Assembly: GCA_044506565.1 (NCBI GenBank)
Contig: JBIQKN010000119.1
Coordinates: forward strand, 1 to 6,225
Source: Croceibacterium_A sp044506565
GTDB taxonomy: Bacteria; Pseudomonadota; Alphaproteobacteria; Sphingomonadales; Sphingomonadaceae
Length of the DNA: 6,225 nucleotides
Reading direction: 5' to 3'
Below the pieces are notes generated by a model, which saw nothing but the letters and a program-made list of their open reading frames with translations, was not told the DNA's origin and did not search any database. Positions 1 through 6,220 of the stretch are shown here, piece by piece (within the stretch, counting starts at the first letter, position 1; each line of letters starts with the position of its first letter). The translations under genes were made by a program, and so were the position numbers.

Positions 1-460
1 TCACCGCGTCGTTGACCGGCGTGCCGCTGGCATCGGCGACGTATTCGGTCTGGCCTGGAAAGGGGAAGCCGACCGCCGCGAGCTCGGCCTTGGAGATCGG
101 ACCGGTGATCACCGCGGAGGCGTGTCCTTCGACCGCCAGCATGGTTGCCAGTTCGAGCGAGGCGAGCGCCAGCCGGGCGCCAGTCTCGCCCGGCCGGCCT
201 GGCTCGTAGGTGGCGTCGGCTGCCGCCGGCAGCACAGGCAGCGCGCGAGCGAATGCCTGGGCAGCGTCGAACGGGTTGCCTACCCGCTCGACGGGCAGCG
301 TGATGCCGCGCCGCGCCGCAGCTTCGTGCAGCACGCCAGCGCCGCCCGCGACGAGGAACGGCGGCAGCCGCTCGGCCTCGCGCCGCATCCATGCCTGGCA
401 GATCAATTCGGGCCCCACGCCCGCCGGATCGCCCAGCGATACGGCGAGCGGGGCTGGCAT
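1..460 (-). CDS. pdxA: 4-hydroxythreonine-4-phosphate dehydrogenase PdxA, N-terminal part (runs off the window)
   Basis: PdxA oxidises 4-phosphohydroxy-L-threonine with NAD; the product decarboxylates to 3-amino-2-oxopropyl phosphate, which PdxJ uses to make pyridoxine 5'-phosphate (cytoplasmic, DXP-dependent vitamin B6 route). The visible 153 codons read MPAPLAVSLGDPAGVGPELI at the start, the hallmark PdxA N-terminus (S-x-GDPAGVGPE), and carry VITGPISKAEL at residues 117-127, the conserved TGP-x-x-K segment. Family members are about 330 residues, so a little under half is present; the metal-binding histidines lie in the missing part. The ATG at 460-458 lies four bases after the surA stop and has only a weak purine stretch before it, so translational coupling to surA is likely. 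Oddity: the usual Gly-His-Thr-Glu motif reads Gly-Gln-Thr-Glu at residues 136-139. The identity is secure, and nothing suggests a broken gene within the visible part. Confidence 0.93.
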   Translation of the reverse strand, partial: MPAPLAVSLGDPAGVGPELICQAWMRREAERLPPFLVAGGAGVLHEAAARRGITLPVERVGNPFDAAQAFARALPVLPAAADATYEPGRPGETGARLALASLELATMLAVEGHASAVITGPISKAELAAVGFPFPGQTEYVADASGTPVNDAV

Positions 461-464
461 CGGC

Positions 465-1823
465 TCAGTTATATTCGATCACCGCGTCGCGGCGGAGGTC
501 GCGCAGGTAGCGCTGCCAGCGCTTGTTGACGCGGTCGTCCTCGATCTGGGCCATCAGCGCGTCGCGGTCCGGCCCGGCGTCGGACGGCGGGTCGTCGCGG
601 CCGCACAGCATGAGGATCCGCACGCCCTCCTCGAGCGAGCCGAACGGCCCGTAGTACTGGCCCACGTTGAGCTCGAGCAGCGGAGCCTGCAGCCCTTCGG
701 GCAACGACCGCACGGTGACGTCGTTGGTCACGACCTGCGCGCCCATCTGCGAGGCGCTCGCGTCCGCCTCGCCGCAGCCGCGAATCTGCTGGACCGCTTC
801 GGCGAACTCCTGAGCGCGCGCCCGCGCGTCCTCGATCGACGTGCCGGGCGCGAAGTCGAGCGAAATCTGCTTGAGGCTGACCACCGCATCGCGCGGATCG
901 GCCATGCCGATCTGGCGCTTGTCGATCATGTAGAGGATCGAGAACCCGCCGGGAATCTCGATCGGACCGGCGAGCTGCCCGGCCTGCAATTCGCGCGCGA
1001 TGCTCTCGAGCTGGGCGTTCTGCAGCTGCTCGAGGCGAATCCAGCCGAGATCGCCGCCGACGGCTGCTGTCGAGGCTTCGGAGAACTGCCGTGCATAGGC
1101 GATGAAGCTGCCGCCCTGGCGCAACTGCTCGACGATCCGGCGGGCGTTCTGCTCGACCGCGGCGCGGGTGGTCGGGGTGGCCGAAAGGAAGATCTCGCCG
1201 ATGCGGTACTCGAACGTGCCCTTCGCCGCCTCGATGCGGCTGTAGACCTCGTTCACTTCCTCGGTCGAGACGTTGACGAACGGCATCACGTTGCGCCGCA
1301 TCAGCCGCTCCGCAGCCTGCTCGCCTTCGATCTGGCGCTTGAGCGAGGCCGGCGAGGAGCCGACCGAACGCAGGTAGTCGTCGAGCGCCTGCTTGGAGCC
1401 GTTGAAGCGCTCCTGGGCGACGCGGTTATAGGTCTCCTCGACCTCCGCCGGGTCGACCTTCATTTCCTGCGCCTCGGCTTCCTGAATCTGCAGCGTCTCG
1501 TCGATGAGGTTGCGCAGGATCTGGAGGCGCAGGCGCTTGAGCTCCTCCGCCGGAACATCCGCGGTGGTCGCGTCCTGTGCGGCAAGCAACAGGGCCAGCC
1601 GTTGCTCGACATCGCTGCTGGTGATGATGGAGCCGTTGACCACGGCCGTCGCGCGGCGCTCGGTCAGCTCGTCCGAGCCGAGGATGGTGATGTTTTCGGG
1701 GATGTTGAACGCGTCGACCGAGCTGGCTTCGCCCGCTTCCTGGCCGAAGGCCGCCGTCATGCAGGCACCGGCGAGAAGCGCCGCCATGCCCGTCTTCCCG
1801 CAATTCCAGAGAACCTGCTTCAC
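465..1823 (-). CDS. surA: Periplasmic chaperone / parvulin-type peptidyl-prolyl isomerase SurA
   Basis: SurA escorts unfolded outer-membrane proteins across the periplasm to the BAM machinery. The 452-residue product begins with a signal peptide (Lys2, Lys10, hydrophobic stretch about 13-26, likely cut after AFG at 25-27). Residues 57-200 form the SurA N-terminal chaperone region, starting with ATAVVNGSIITSSDVEQRL at 58-76. Residues about 204-303 are a parvulin rotamase domain with the typical SEASTAAVGGDLGW stretch at 248-261. Residues about 312-408 look like a second, degenerate rotamase module containing two cysteines, C350 and C407. The last 35 residues match the SurA C-terminal helix (Gln-Ile-Glu...Trp-Gln-Arg-Tyr-Leu-Arg-Asp-Leu). 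The start is GTG at 1823-1821: an in-frame TAA lies immediately upstream, AGGA sits 8 nt before the GTG, and this start supplies the positive n-region of the signal peptide. The internal ATG at residue 13 would lose that charge. It lies downstream of lptD, whose product is a known SurA client in E. coli, and upstream of pdxA. Confidence 0.93.
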   Translation of the reverse strand: MKQVLWNCGKTGMAALLAGACMTAAFGQEAGEASSVDAFNIPENITILGSDELTERRATAVVNGSIITSSDVEQRLALLLAAQDATTADVPAEELKRLRLQILRNLIDETLQIQEAEAQEMKVDPAEVEETYNRVAQERFNGSKQALDDYLRSVGSSPASLKRQIEGEQAAERLMRRNVMPFVNVSTEEVNEVYSRIEAAKGTFEYRIGEIFLSATPTTRAAVEQNARRIVEQLRQGGSFIAYARQFSEASTAAVGGDLGWIRLEQLQNAQLESIARELQAGQLAGPIEIPGGFSILYMIDKRQIGMADPRDAVVSLKQISLDFAPGTSIEDARARAQEFAEAVQQIRGCGEADASASQMGAQVVTNDVTVRSLPEGLQAPLLELNVGQYYGPFGSLEEGVRILMLCGRDDPPSDAGPDRDALMAQIEDDRVNKRWQRYLRDLRRDAVIEYN

Positions 1824-1961
1824 TTATGCATTCCTGTGATCGGGCGCCTTGCGCGCCGCCGAAACGGCTCGCCGCTTGGCCCGCTGTGGCTTAACCTTAG
1901 CTGAGTTCGGGCGGATAGCGCGTTTGCCGCGCTCTGCCAACGCTTCCGACGGGCGCGATCC
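1824..1961 (-). promoter_or_regulatory. lptD-surA intergenic region, possible internal surA promoter
   Basis: This 138-nt gap is long for an operon this tight. I see no hairpin followed by a T-run, so no intrinsic terminator for lptD. On the minus strand TTGGCA (1940-1935) is followed after exactly 17 nt by TATCCG (1917-1912). The first matches the sigma-70 -35 consensus at five of six positions; the -10 match is poor (TAT only). A small perfect inverted repeat, GGCGC-5 nt-GCGCC, lies at 1843-1857, close to the surA ribosome binding site. At this GC content both could be chance. The region may let surA-pdxA be transcribed separately from lptD. Confidence 0.25.
1832..1835 (-). promoter_or_regulatory. 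Ribosome binding site deciding the surA GTG start
   Basis: On the minus strand AGGA (1835-1832) stands 8 nt before the surA GTG. An ATG at 1831-1829 directly abuts the AGGA, too close to use it, and opens only a three-codon frame (Met-His-Lys-stop) whose TGA overlaps the GTG start as GTGA. The spacing therefore favours the GTG at 1823. Confidence 0.55.
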
Positions 1962-4223
1962 TCAGCGCCGGAAGCCGAGGTTGCGCAAGGCGAAATAGAT
2001 ATGGAACGTGTTGCCCCGTTCGGCGTCGGCGAGGCTTGTGTAGTCGCGCCGCCAGGTGACGCCGAACTCGAGGCAGTCGTCGGCATAGGCGAGGCCGAGC
2101 CGAGTGCGCAGCGGCTTGAAGCCGTCGGCACTGAAGCTTGGATCTTCCTCGCGATTGGTCAGGTTGACCACGGCCGATCCGAATACCGACCAGTACTTGG
2201 CGAAGGCCAGGCGCCCGGCCGTCCGCAACTCCTCGCGGTCCTGCAGGTCCTCAAAGGTCAGGTCGATGTCGCGGTTAAGCCGCAGGTAGCCGACCTCGAG
2301 GTAGGTCTCGCTGGTGCCGACCGTCACGTCGATGTCGTTGCGGCGGACGGCGAAGCTGTCCTTGTCGACGCGGTACCGGTGCCGCAGGCGGAGGAAGTCG
2401 CGGAAGCGGACTTCGGTGCGGCCGACGAAGTCCGAGAACTCCTCGGTCAGCCCGGTGCCATCCGGAAACAGCGTCGGCTTGTCTGTCACCCGGTACGACT
2501 GGCCGATCGTCGCCTTGAGCCGCCAGCCGGGGAACTCCGCCTCCCAGTCGGCGCCATAGGTCACGCGCACCCCGTCCTCGACCCGGTCGTAGCCGGGGAA
2601 GCGGTTGAGCGCGAACAGGTTGCTGTCCTCGAGGTCGATCGCCCGCGCATCCTCGTTGGGAATGTCGAGGTTCTTGACCGGCGGGCTGGCGACCAGCTGC
2701 ACGCGCGGCGTCAGCACCTGCGTCCCGCCGAGGAAGCCACCGACCAACGGCCACTTCACGTCGACCGCGCCGATTGCAATCCCGCGAGCCTCCCAGCCGG
2801 AGTTGCCGCGATAGGTAGGCGTCACGGTGAAGGCATTCTCGTCGGAGTGGTAGACGTCGCCGCGCACCAGCCCGGTTACGGTTACTTCCTGGCCCAGGGC
2901 GGTGATCCGCCGGACACTCCATTGTCCGCGGGCGAAGGCGCGCTGCGTATCCTGGCCCGTGGTGCGGGTTATGGCCAGCGAGTTGGCCTGCAGTTCGAAG
3001 GTTCCGCCGAGGAACGGGTCCTCGAAGCGATGGCGGTAGTCGATCACCGGCAGGGCGATCGGCACCTGCCCTTGCGGGATCGGCACGAGCAGCGCCTGGG
3101 TCGCCCACCCGGCGATCGACAGGTAGCTGTCGTCGTCGATCCGCTCGAGGTTGACCGTCGAGCGCAAGCGGTCGTCGCGGGTGATGTCGTAGCGGCGCAG
3201 GAAGGTGCGGTCGCTGGCGAAGCGGGCCGAGCCGGTCAGGCTCCAGTTCTCGTCGAACTGGAACCGGCCGTTGGCGTGGACGTAGCCGCGGAAGTCGCGT
3301 TCGGTGGTCGGGACCGTTGTGTTGAGCGGGATGCGCGTTCCGTGGGTCAGGTAGCCGGTAACCTGCCACGCGCCCCGATCGCCGAGCTCGCGATACTGCG
3401 CCGAGGCCATCGGCGCCGCGTCGCTGTAGAGATAGGCCGAGAGCACGGCGTCGCGATTGGGCCCCATGCGCCAATAGTAGCTGCCGACGACCTCGACGCC
3501 GTTGGTCGTGGTCAGGCCGAAGTCGGGAATCAGGAACCCCGAATTGGCGCTGCCGTCGGATCTGATCGCCAGCCCGGGCAGCGGCAGCACCCGGCGTCCG
3601 AACAGCTCGAGATAAGCGCCTTCGAAGCGCACGGTGTTTTCCTGCGCATCGTAGAACACGCGGCGTGCGGTCACCCGCCAGCTCGGGACCTTGTCGCAGC
3701 CTTCGTCGTCGACCACCGCGCAACCCGAATAGGCTGCCCGCTCGAGCACGATGTCGCCGCTCTCGTTGCGGCGCCCCTCGGTCGCCGCCAGCCGCCCACC
3801 CGCGCGGAACGCCAGCAGCAGGTTGGTCATCGCCCCGGCCTTGAGCTCGTCGGTCAGCTCGAGCCGGTCAGTGAACAGCTGGTTGCCGTCCTCGTCGACG
3901 AAACGGATGTTGCCGGTGGCGACGATCTCGCCGCTGACCCGGTTCCAGCTGACCGCGTCGGCGCGCACCGACTGGTCGCCCGACCGCAGCAGCACGTCGC
4001 CTTCTGCGGTCACGGTATCGGCATCGCTGTCGTAGCTGACGGTCGTCGCCTCGAAAGCGATCTCGCGGGTGCCCGCATCCGCCTCGGCAGGAACTTCGGC
4101 GTCGTCCTGCGCCAGCGCGGGCGGGCTCAGCGCCAGCGCCGAGAGCCCCGCCGTCGCCACCAGACGCAGCGACAGAAGGGCGCAAGTCCGAACCTGCGGT
4201 GGTGTCTGCCGGCGGGGGCGCAT
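1962..4223 (-). CDS. lptD: LPS-assembly outer-membrane protein LptD
   Basis: LptD (Imp/OstA) forms the outer-membrane translocon with lipoprotein LptE and inserts lipopolysaccharide delivered by LptA into the outer leaflet. The 753-residue product has a signal peptide: basic n-region MRPRRQ, hydrophobic about 14-33, and cleavage ALA-Q after residue 38. Residues about 55-165 form the OstA-type beta-jellyroll (short repeats such as DTVTAEGDVLLRSGD and GEIVATGNIRF). From about 180 to the end lies the LptD barrel domain, with SGFLIPDFGLTTTNG at 228-242 and alternating aromatic beta-strands to the terminal FALRNLGFRR. Mature cysteines are C168, C176 and C717 only. The open frame extends upstream to 4553, but the ATG at 4223-4221 is chosen because it begins the signal peptide, has AGG 7 nt upstream, and avoids overlap with divergent pepA. 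Length and architecture are normal for an alphaproteobacterial LptD. It leads the lptD-surA-pdxA group; a promoter should lie in 4224-4320. Confidence 0.94.
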   Translation of the reverse strand: MRPRRQTPPQVRTCALLSLRLVATAGLSALALSPPALAQDDAEVPAEADAGTREIAFEATTVSYDSDADTVTAEGDVLLRSGDQSVRADAVSWNRVSGEIVATGNIRFVDEDGNQLFTDRLELTDELKAGAMTNLLLAFRAGGRLAATEGRRNESGDIVLERAAYSGCAVVDDEGCDKVPSWRVTARRVFYDAQENTVRFEGAYLELFGRRVLPLPGLAIRSDGSANSGFLIPDFGLTTTNGVEVVGSYYWRMGPNRDAVLSAYLYSDAAPMASAQYRELGDRGAWQVTGYLTHGTRIPLNTTVPTTERDFRGYVHANGRFQFDENWSLTGSARFASDRTFLRRYDITRDDRLRSTVNLERIDDDSYLSIAGWATQALLVPIPQGQVPIALPVIDYRHRFEDPFLGGTFELQANSLAITRTTGQDTQRAFARGQWSVRRITALGQEVTVTGLVRGDVYHSDENAFTVTPTYRGNSGWEARGIAIGAVDVKWPLVGGFLGGTQVLTPRVQLVASPPVKNLDIPNEDARAIDLEDSNLFALNRFPGYDRVEDGVRVTYGADWEAEFPGWRLKATIGQSYRVTDKPTLFPDGTGLTEEFSDFVGRTEVRFRDFLRLRHRYRVDKDSFAVRRNDIDVTVGTSETYLEVGYLRLNRDIDLTFEDLQDREELRTAGRLAFAKYWSVFGSAVVNLTNREEDPSFSADGFKPLRTRLGLAYADDCLEFGVTWRRDYTSLADAERGNTFHIYFALRNLGFRR

Positions 4224-4320
4224 CGCCTTGCCTATTGCACCGCTGCCCCCTAACTGCAACGCCAGCCAGACAGTACGCGGCGCGTTCGCCGCACCCCCCA
4301 CACGATCGAGCGGAGAGAGC
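4224..4320. promoter_or_regulatory. Divergent intergenic region between lptD and pepA
   Basis: These 97 nt separate the start codons of two divergent genes, so both promoters should lie here or just inside the coding regions. I could not find a convincing -35/-10 pair on either strand. For pepA a good Shine-Dalgarno GGAG (4312-4315) sits 5 nt before the ATG. For lptD an AGG (4233-4231, minus) sits 7 nt before its ATG. A GC-rich inverted repeat occurs at 4277-4292. Calling it a promoter region rests on gene orientation, not on recognised boxes. Confidence 0.5.
4277..4292. repeat. Perfect 6-bp inverted repeat in the pepA leader
   Basis: GCGGCG (4277-4282), a four-base CGTT spacer and CGCCGC (4287-4292) form an exact inverted repeat about 28 nt upstream of the pepA ATG. 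In RNA it would fold as a 6-bp all-GC stem with a tetraloop. There is no T-run, so it is not a terminator. It could be a small leader hairpin, an operator half-site pair, or chance in GC-rich DNA. Confidence 0.3.
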
Positions 4321-5781
4321 ATGCAGATCACCTTTCGCGAGGCCGCCGAACCGGGCGAAGCCCGCCTGGTCGCCCGTGTCGTGGAGCAGGACAGGCTGCC
4401 CGACGATCTCGAGCGCACGCTGGCCGAGGGCGCTCGCGCCGCACGCTTTACCGGAAAGGCGGGGCAGCTGTTCGAAGGGTTCGTCGAGCGGGGCGGCTCG
4501 GTCGTCCGCGTGGCCCTCGTCGGCTCGGGGTCAGAGGGCGAAGGCAACGGCAAGACCGCCGCGCTGGAGAAGGCCGGGGCGGCGCTCGCGGCGAAATACC
4601 TGACCTCGGGCGAGACCGCGCTTGCGCTCGATGGGGCGGGGCTCTCGCCGGCCCAGCTCGCCGCGGTCCTGACCGGGCTCAGCCTGCGCGCCTGGCGGCA
4701 TGACGCCTACCGCACGAAGCTCAAGGACGAGCAGAAGGTCTCGCTCGACCGGGTCGAGGTGTTCGGCGCCGAAGCCGGAAGCTCCGAGGCGTGGGAATTG
4801 GAGAAGGCGCTCGTCGCCGGCGTCGAGTTCACCCGCGGCCTCGTCGCCGAGCCGGCCAACGTGATCTACCCGGAGAGCTTCGTCGAGCGCTGTCTTGCGC
4901 GGTTCGAGGGGACCGGCGCTCAGCTGTCGGTCCTCGGCGAGGACGAGATGCGCGAGCTCGGCATGGGAGCGTTGCTGGGTGTCTCGCAGGGCTCGGCTCG
5001 CCCGCCTCGGCTGCTGGCGATCAAGTGGCTCGGCGGGGACAAGGGCGCCAGGCCGACGGTGTTCGTCGGGAAGGGCGTGACCTTTGACACCGGCGGCATC
5101 TCGATCAAGCCCGCGGCCGGCATGGAAGACATGAAGTGGGACATGGGCGGCGCCGGCGCGGTCGCCGGGGCGATGCTCGCGCTCGCTTTGCGCAAGGCCA
5201 AGGCCAACGTGATCGGCGTCTGCGGCCTGGTCGAGAACATGCCCGACGGCAAGGCGCAGCGCCCGGGCGACGTGGTTACGACGATGTCGGGCCAGACGGT
5301 CGAGGTGATCAACACCGACGCCGAAGGGCGCCTCGTGCTGTGCGACGCGATGACCTGGGCGCAGCGCGAGTTCAAACCTGCCACGCTGATCGATCTTGCC
5401 ACGCTCACGGGCGCGATGATCATCTCGCTCGGCCACGAGCACGGTGGGCTGTTCTCGAACGACGACGATCTCGCCGGGGACCTGCTCGCCGCGGGCAAGG
5501 CCAGCGGCGACAAGCTGTGGCGGTTCCCGCTCTCGCCCGCCTACGACAAGCTGATCGACTCCCCGATCGCCGACATGAAGAATGTCGGCCCCCGCTGGGG
5601 CGGTTCGATCACGGCTGCGCAGTACCTGCAGCGTTTCGTCGAGGAGGGGACGCCGTGGGCGCACCTCGACATCGCCGGGATGGTGTGGGCCGACAAGCCC
5701 GGCGCGACCTGGGACAAGGGTGCGACCGGCTTCGGCGTTCGCCTGATCGACCGCTACGTGCGCGACAAGCTCGAAAGCTGA
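4321..5781 (+). CDS. pepA: Leucyl aminopeptidase PepA (M17 family, two-metal)
   Basis: This cytosolic hexameric metallopeptidase removes N-terminal residues, preferentially leucine, in peptide turnover. The 486-residue product has the variable M17 N-terminal domain (about 1-150) and the catalytic domain (about 160-486). All active-site residues are present by alignment to E. coli PepA: metal ligands K251, D256 (VGKGVTFDTGG, 249-259), D274, D333 and E335, and catalytic K263 and R337 (NTDAEGR, 331-337, the family signature). The C-terminal KGATGFGVRLIDRY (466-479) is typical. The frame is open further upstream, but the ATG at 4321 is preferred: it has GGAG 5 nt upstream, the protein start fits the family, and an earlier start would run into divergent lptD. 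It is followed after one base by holC. In some gammaproteobacteria PepA also binds DNA (Xer recombination, carAB control); nothing in this sequence shows that role. Confidence 0.95.
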   Translation: MQITFREAAEPGEARLVARVVEQDRLPDDLERTLAEGARAARFTGKAGQLFEGFVERGGSVVRVALVGSGSEGEGNGKTAALEKAGAALAAKYLTSGETALALDGAGLSPAQLAAVLTGLSLRAWRHDAYRTKLKDEQKVSLDRVEVFGAEAGSSEAWELEKALVAGVEFTRGLVAEPANVIYPESFVERCLARFEGTGAQLSVLGEDEMRELGMGALLGVSQGSARPPRLLAIKWLGGDKGARPTVFVGKGVTFDTGGISIKPAAGMEDMKWDMGGAGAVAGAMLALALRKAKANVIGVCGLVENMPDGKAQRPGDVVTTMSGQTVEVINTDAEGRLVLCDAMTWAQREFKPATLIDLATLTGAMIISLGHEHGGLFSNDDDLAGDLLAAGKASGDKLWRFPLSPAYDKLIDSPIADMKNVGPRWGGSITAAQYLQRFVEEGTPWAHLDIAGMVWADKPGATWDKGATGFGVRLIDRYVRDKLES

Positions 5782-5782
5782 G

Positions 5783-6220
5783 GTGCGGCGGCTCGGCTTC
5801 TACCTCGCGGCGCAACCGGTCGAGCGGGTCCTCCCGCTGATCGCCCGCGCCGCGAAGCGCAACGATCAGCGCCTGCTGGTGGTGGCCGACGACGCGGACC
5901 TGCTCGAACGCGTCGACCGCGCACTGTGGGAGCAGTTTCCCGAGGACTTCCTCGCTCACGGCCTTGCCGACGCGCCGCACGCCGAGCGCCAGCCGGTGCT
6001 GCTTTCGACCGAGTGTGCTCCCGCCAACGGCGCGCCGCTGGTCGCGCTCGCCGACGGCCGGTGGCGCCCGGAGGCGGAAGATTTCGACCGGGCGCTGCTG
6101 TTCTTCGACGATTCCGGTCGCGCTGCCGCGCGCGAAACCTGGCGCCTGTTCGACCAGCGCGAGGACGTCACCCGCGAGTTCCACGAACTCGAGGGCGGGA
6201 AGTGGGTGAAGAAGCTCTGA
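5783..6220 (+). CDS. holC: DNA polymerase III chi subunit HolC
   Basis: HolC (chi) belongs to the DNA polymerase III clamp-loader assembly, where with psi it links the loader to single-strand-binding protein on the lagging strand. The 145-residue product has the family length and pattern: N-terminal LGFYLAAQPVERVLPLIARA (4-23), LLVVADDADLLERVDRALW (31-49) matching the conserved leucine-aspartate...Leu-Trp helix, DFLAHG (55-60), and RQPVLLS (69-75). It ends in a basic Gly-Lys-Trp-Val-Lys-Lys-Leu. The start is GTG at 5783-5785, one base after the pepA TGA; purines in the last pepA codons (GAAAGCTGAG) may serve as ribosome binding site, so coupling to pepA translation is likely. The stop TGA is at 6218-6220. 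HolC in alphaproteobacteria is divergent from the E. coli protein, but motif order and the pepA neighbour support the call. A HolD (psi) partner is not in the window. Confidence 0.88.
   Translation: MRRLGFYLAAQPVERVLPLIARAAKRNDQRLLVVADDADLLERVDRALWEQFPEDFLAHGLADAPHAERQPVLLSTECAPANGAPLVALADGRWRPEAEDFDRALLFFDDSGRAAARETWRLFDQREDVTREFHELEGGKWVKKL

Noticed and set aside
484..1823. SurA as a lipoprotein because of Leu-Ala-Gly-Ala-Cys at residues 17-21
   Set aside because: The leucine is one position too far from the cysteine for a standard lipobox, and SurA is normally a soluble periplasmic protein; cleavage after AFG is more plausible.
1843..1857. Inverted repeat GGCGC-5 nt-GCGCC as a transcription terminator of lptD
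   Set aside because: The stem is only 5 bp, has no following T-run on either strand, and sits about 20 nt before the surA start, where termination would silence surA.
210..1904. A 564-codon open frame on the plus strand opposite surA and the start of pdxA
   Set aside because: Over surA it has the same first-position/third-position phase relation; the product is compositionally biased and matches no family, while surA and pdxA on the other strand are unmistakable.
2001..4253. A 750-codon open frame on the plus strand opposite lptD
   Set aside because: Its first codon positions pair with lptD third positions (both at coordinates divisible by three). GC-rich wobble bases therefore put G or C in its first positions, and stop codons, which begin with T, are avoided automatically. 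The translation is low-complexity (rich in Val, Ala, Arg, Glu) with no family motif, whereas lptD has clear domains.
4069..4320. Upstream extension of pepA in frame to 4069
   Set aside because: The extra 84 residues lie antisense to the lptD signal-peptide region and do not resemble M17 N-termini; GGAG before the ATG at 4321 decides the start.
4224..4553. Upstream extension of lptD (ATG codons at 4553 and 4322)
   Set aside because: The added residues are Pro/Ser/Thr/Arg-rich, would bury the signal peptide inside the protein, and overlap pepA on the opposite strand. The ATG at 4223 gives a proper export signal.
4531..5664. A 377-codon open frame on the minus strand opposite pepA
   Set aside because: Its first positions also pair with pepA third positions. 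The product is Arg/Leu/His-rich without motifs, while pepA carries all M17 active-site residues.
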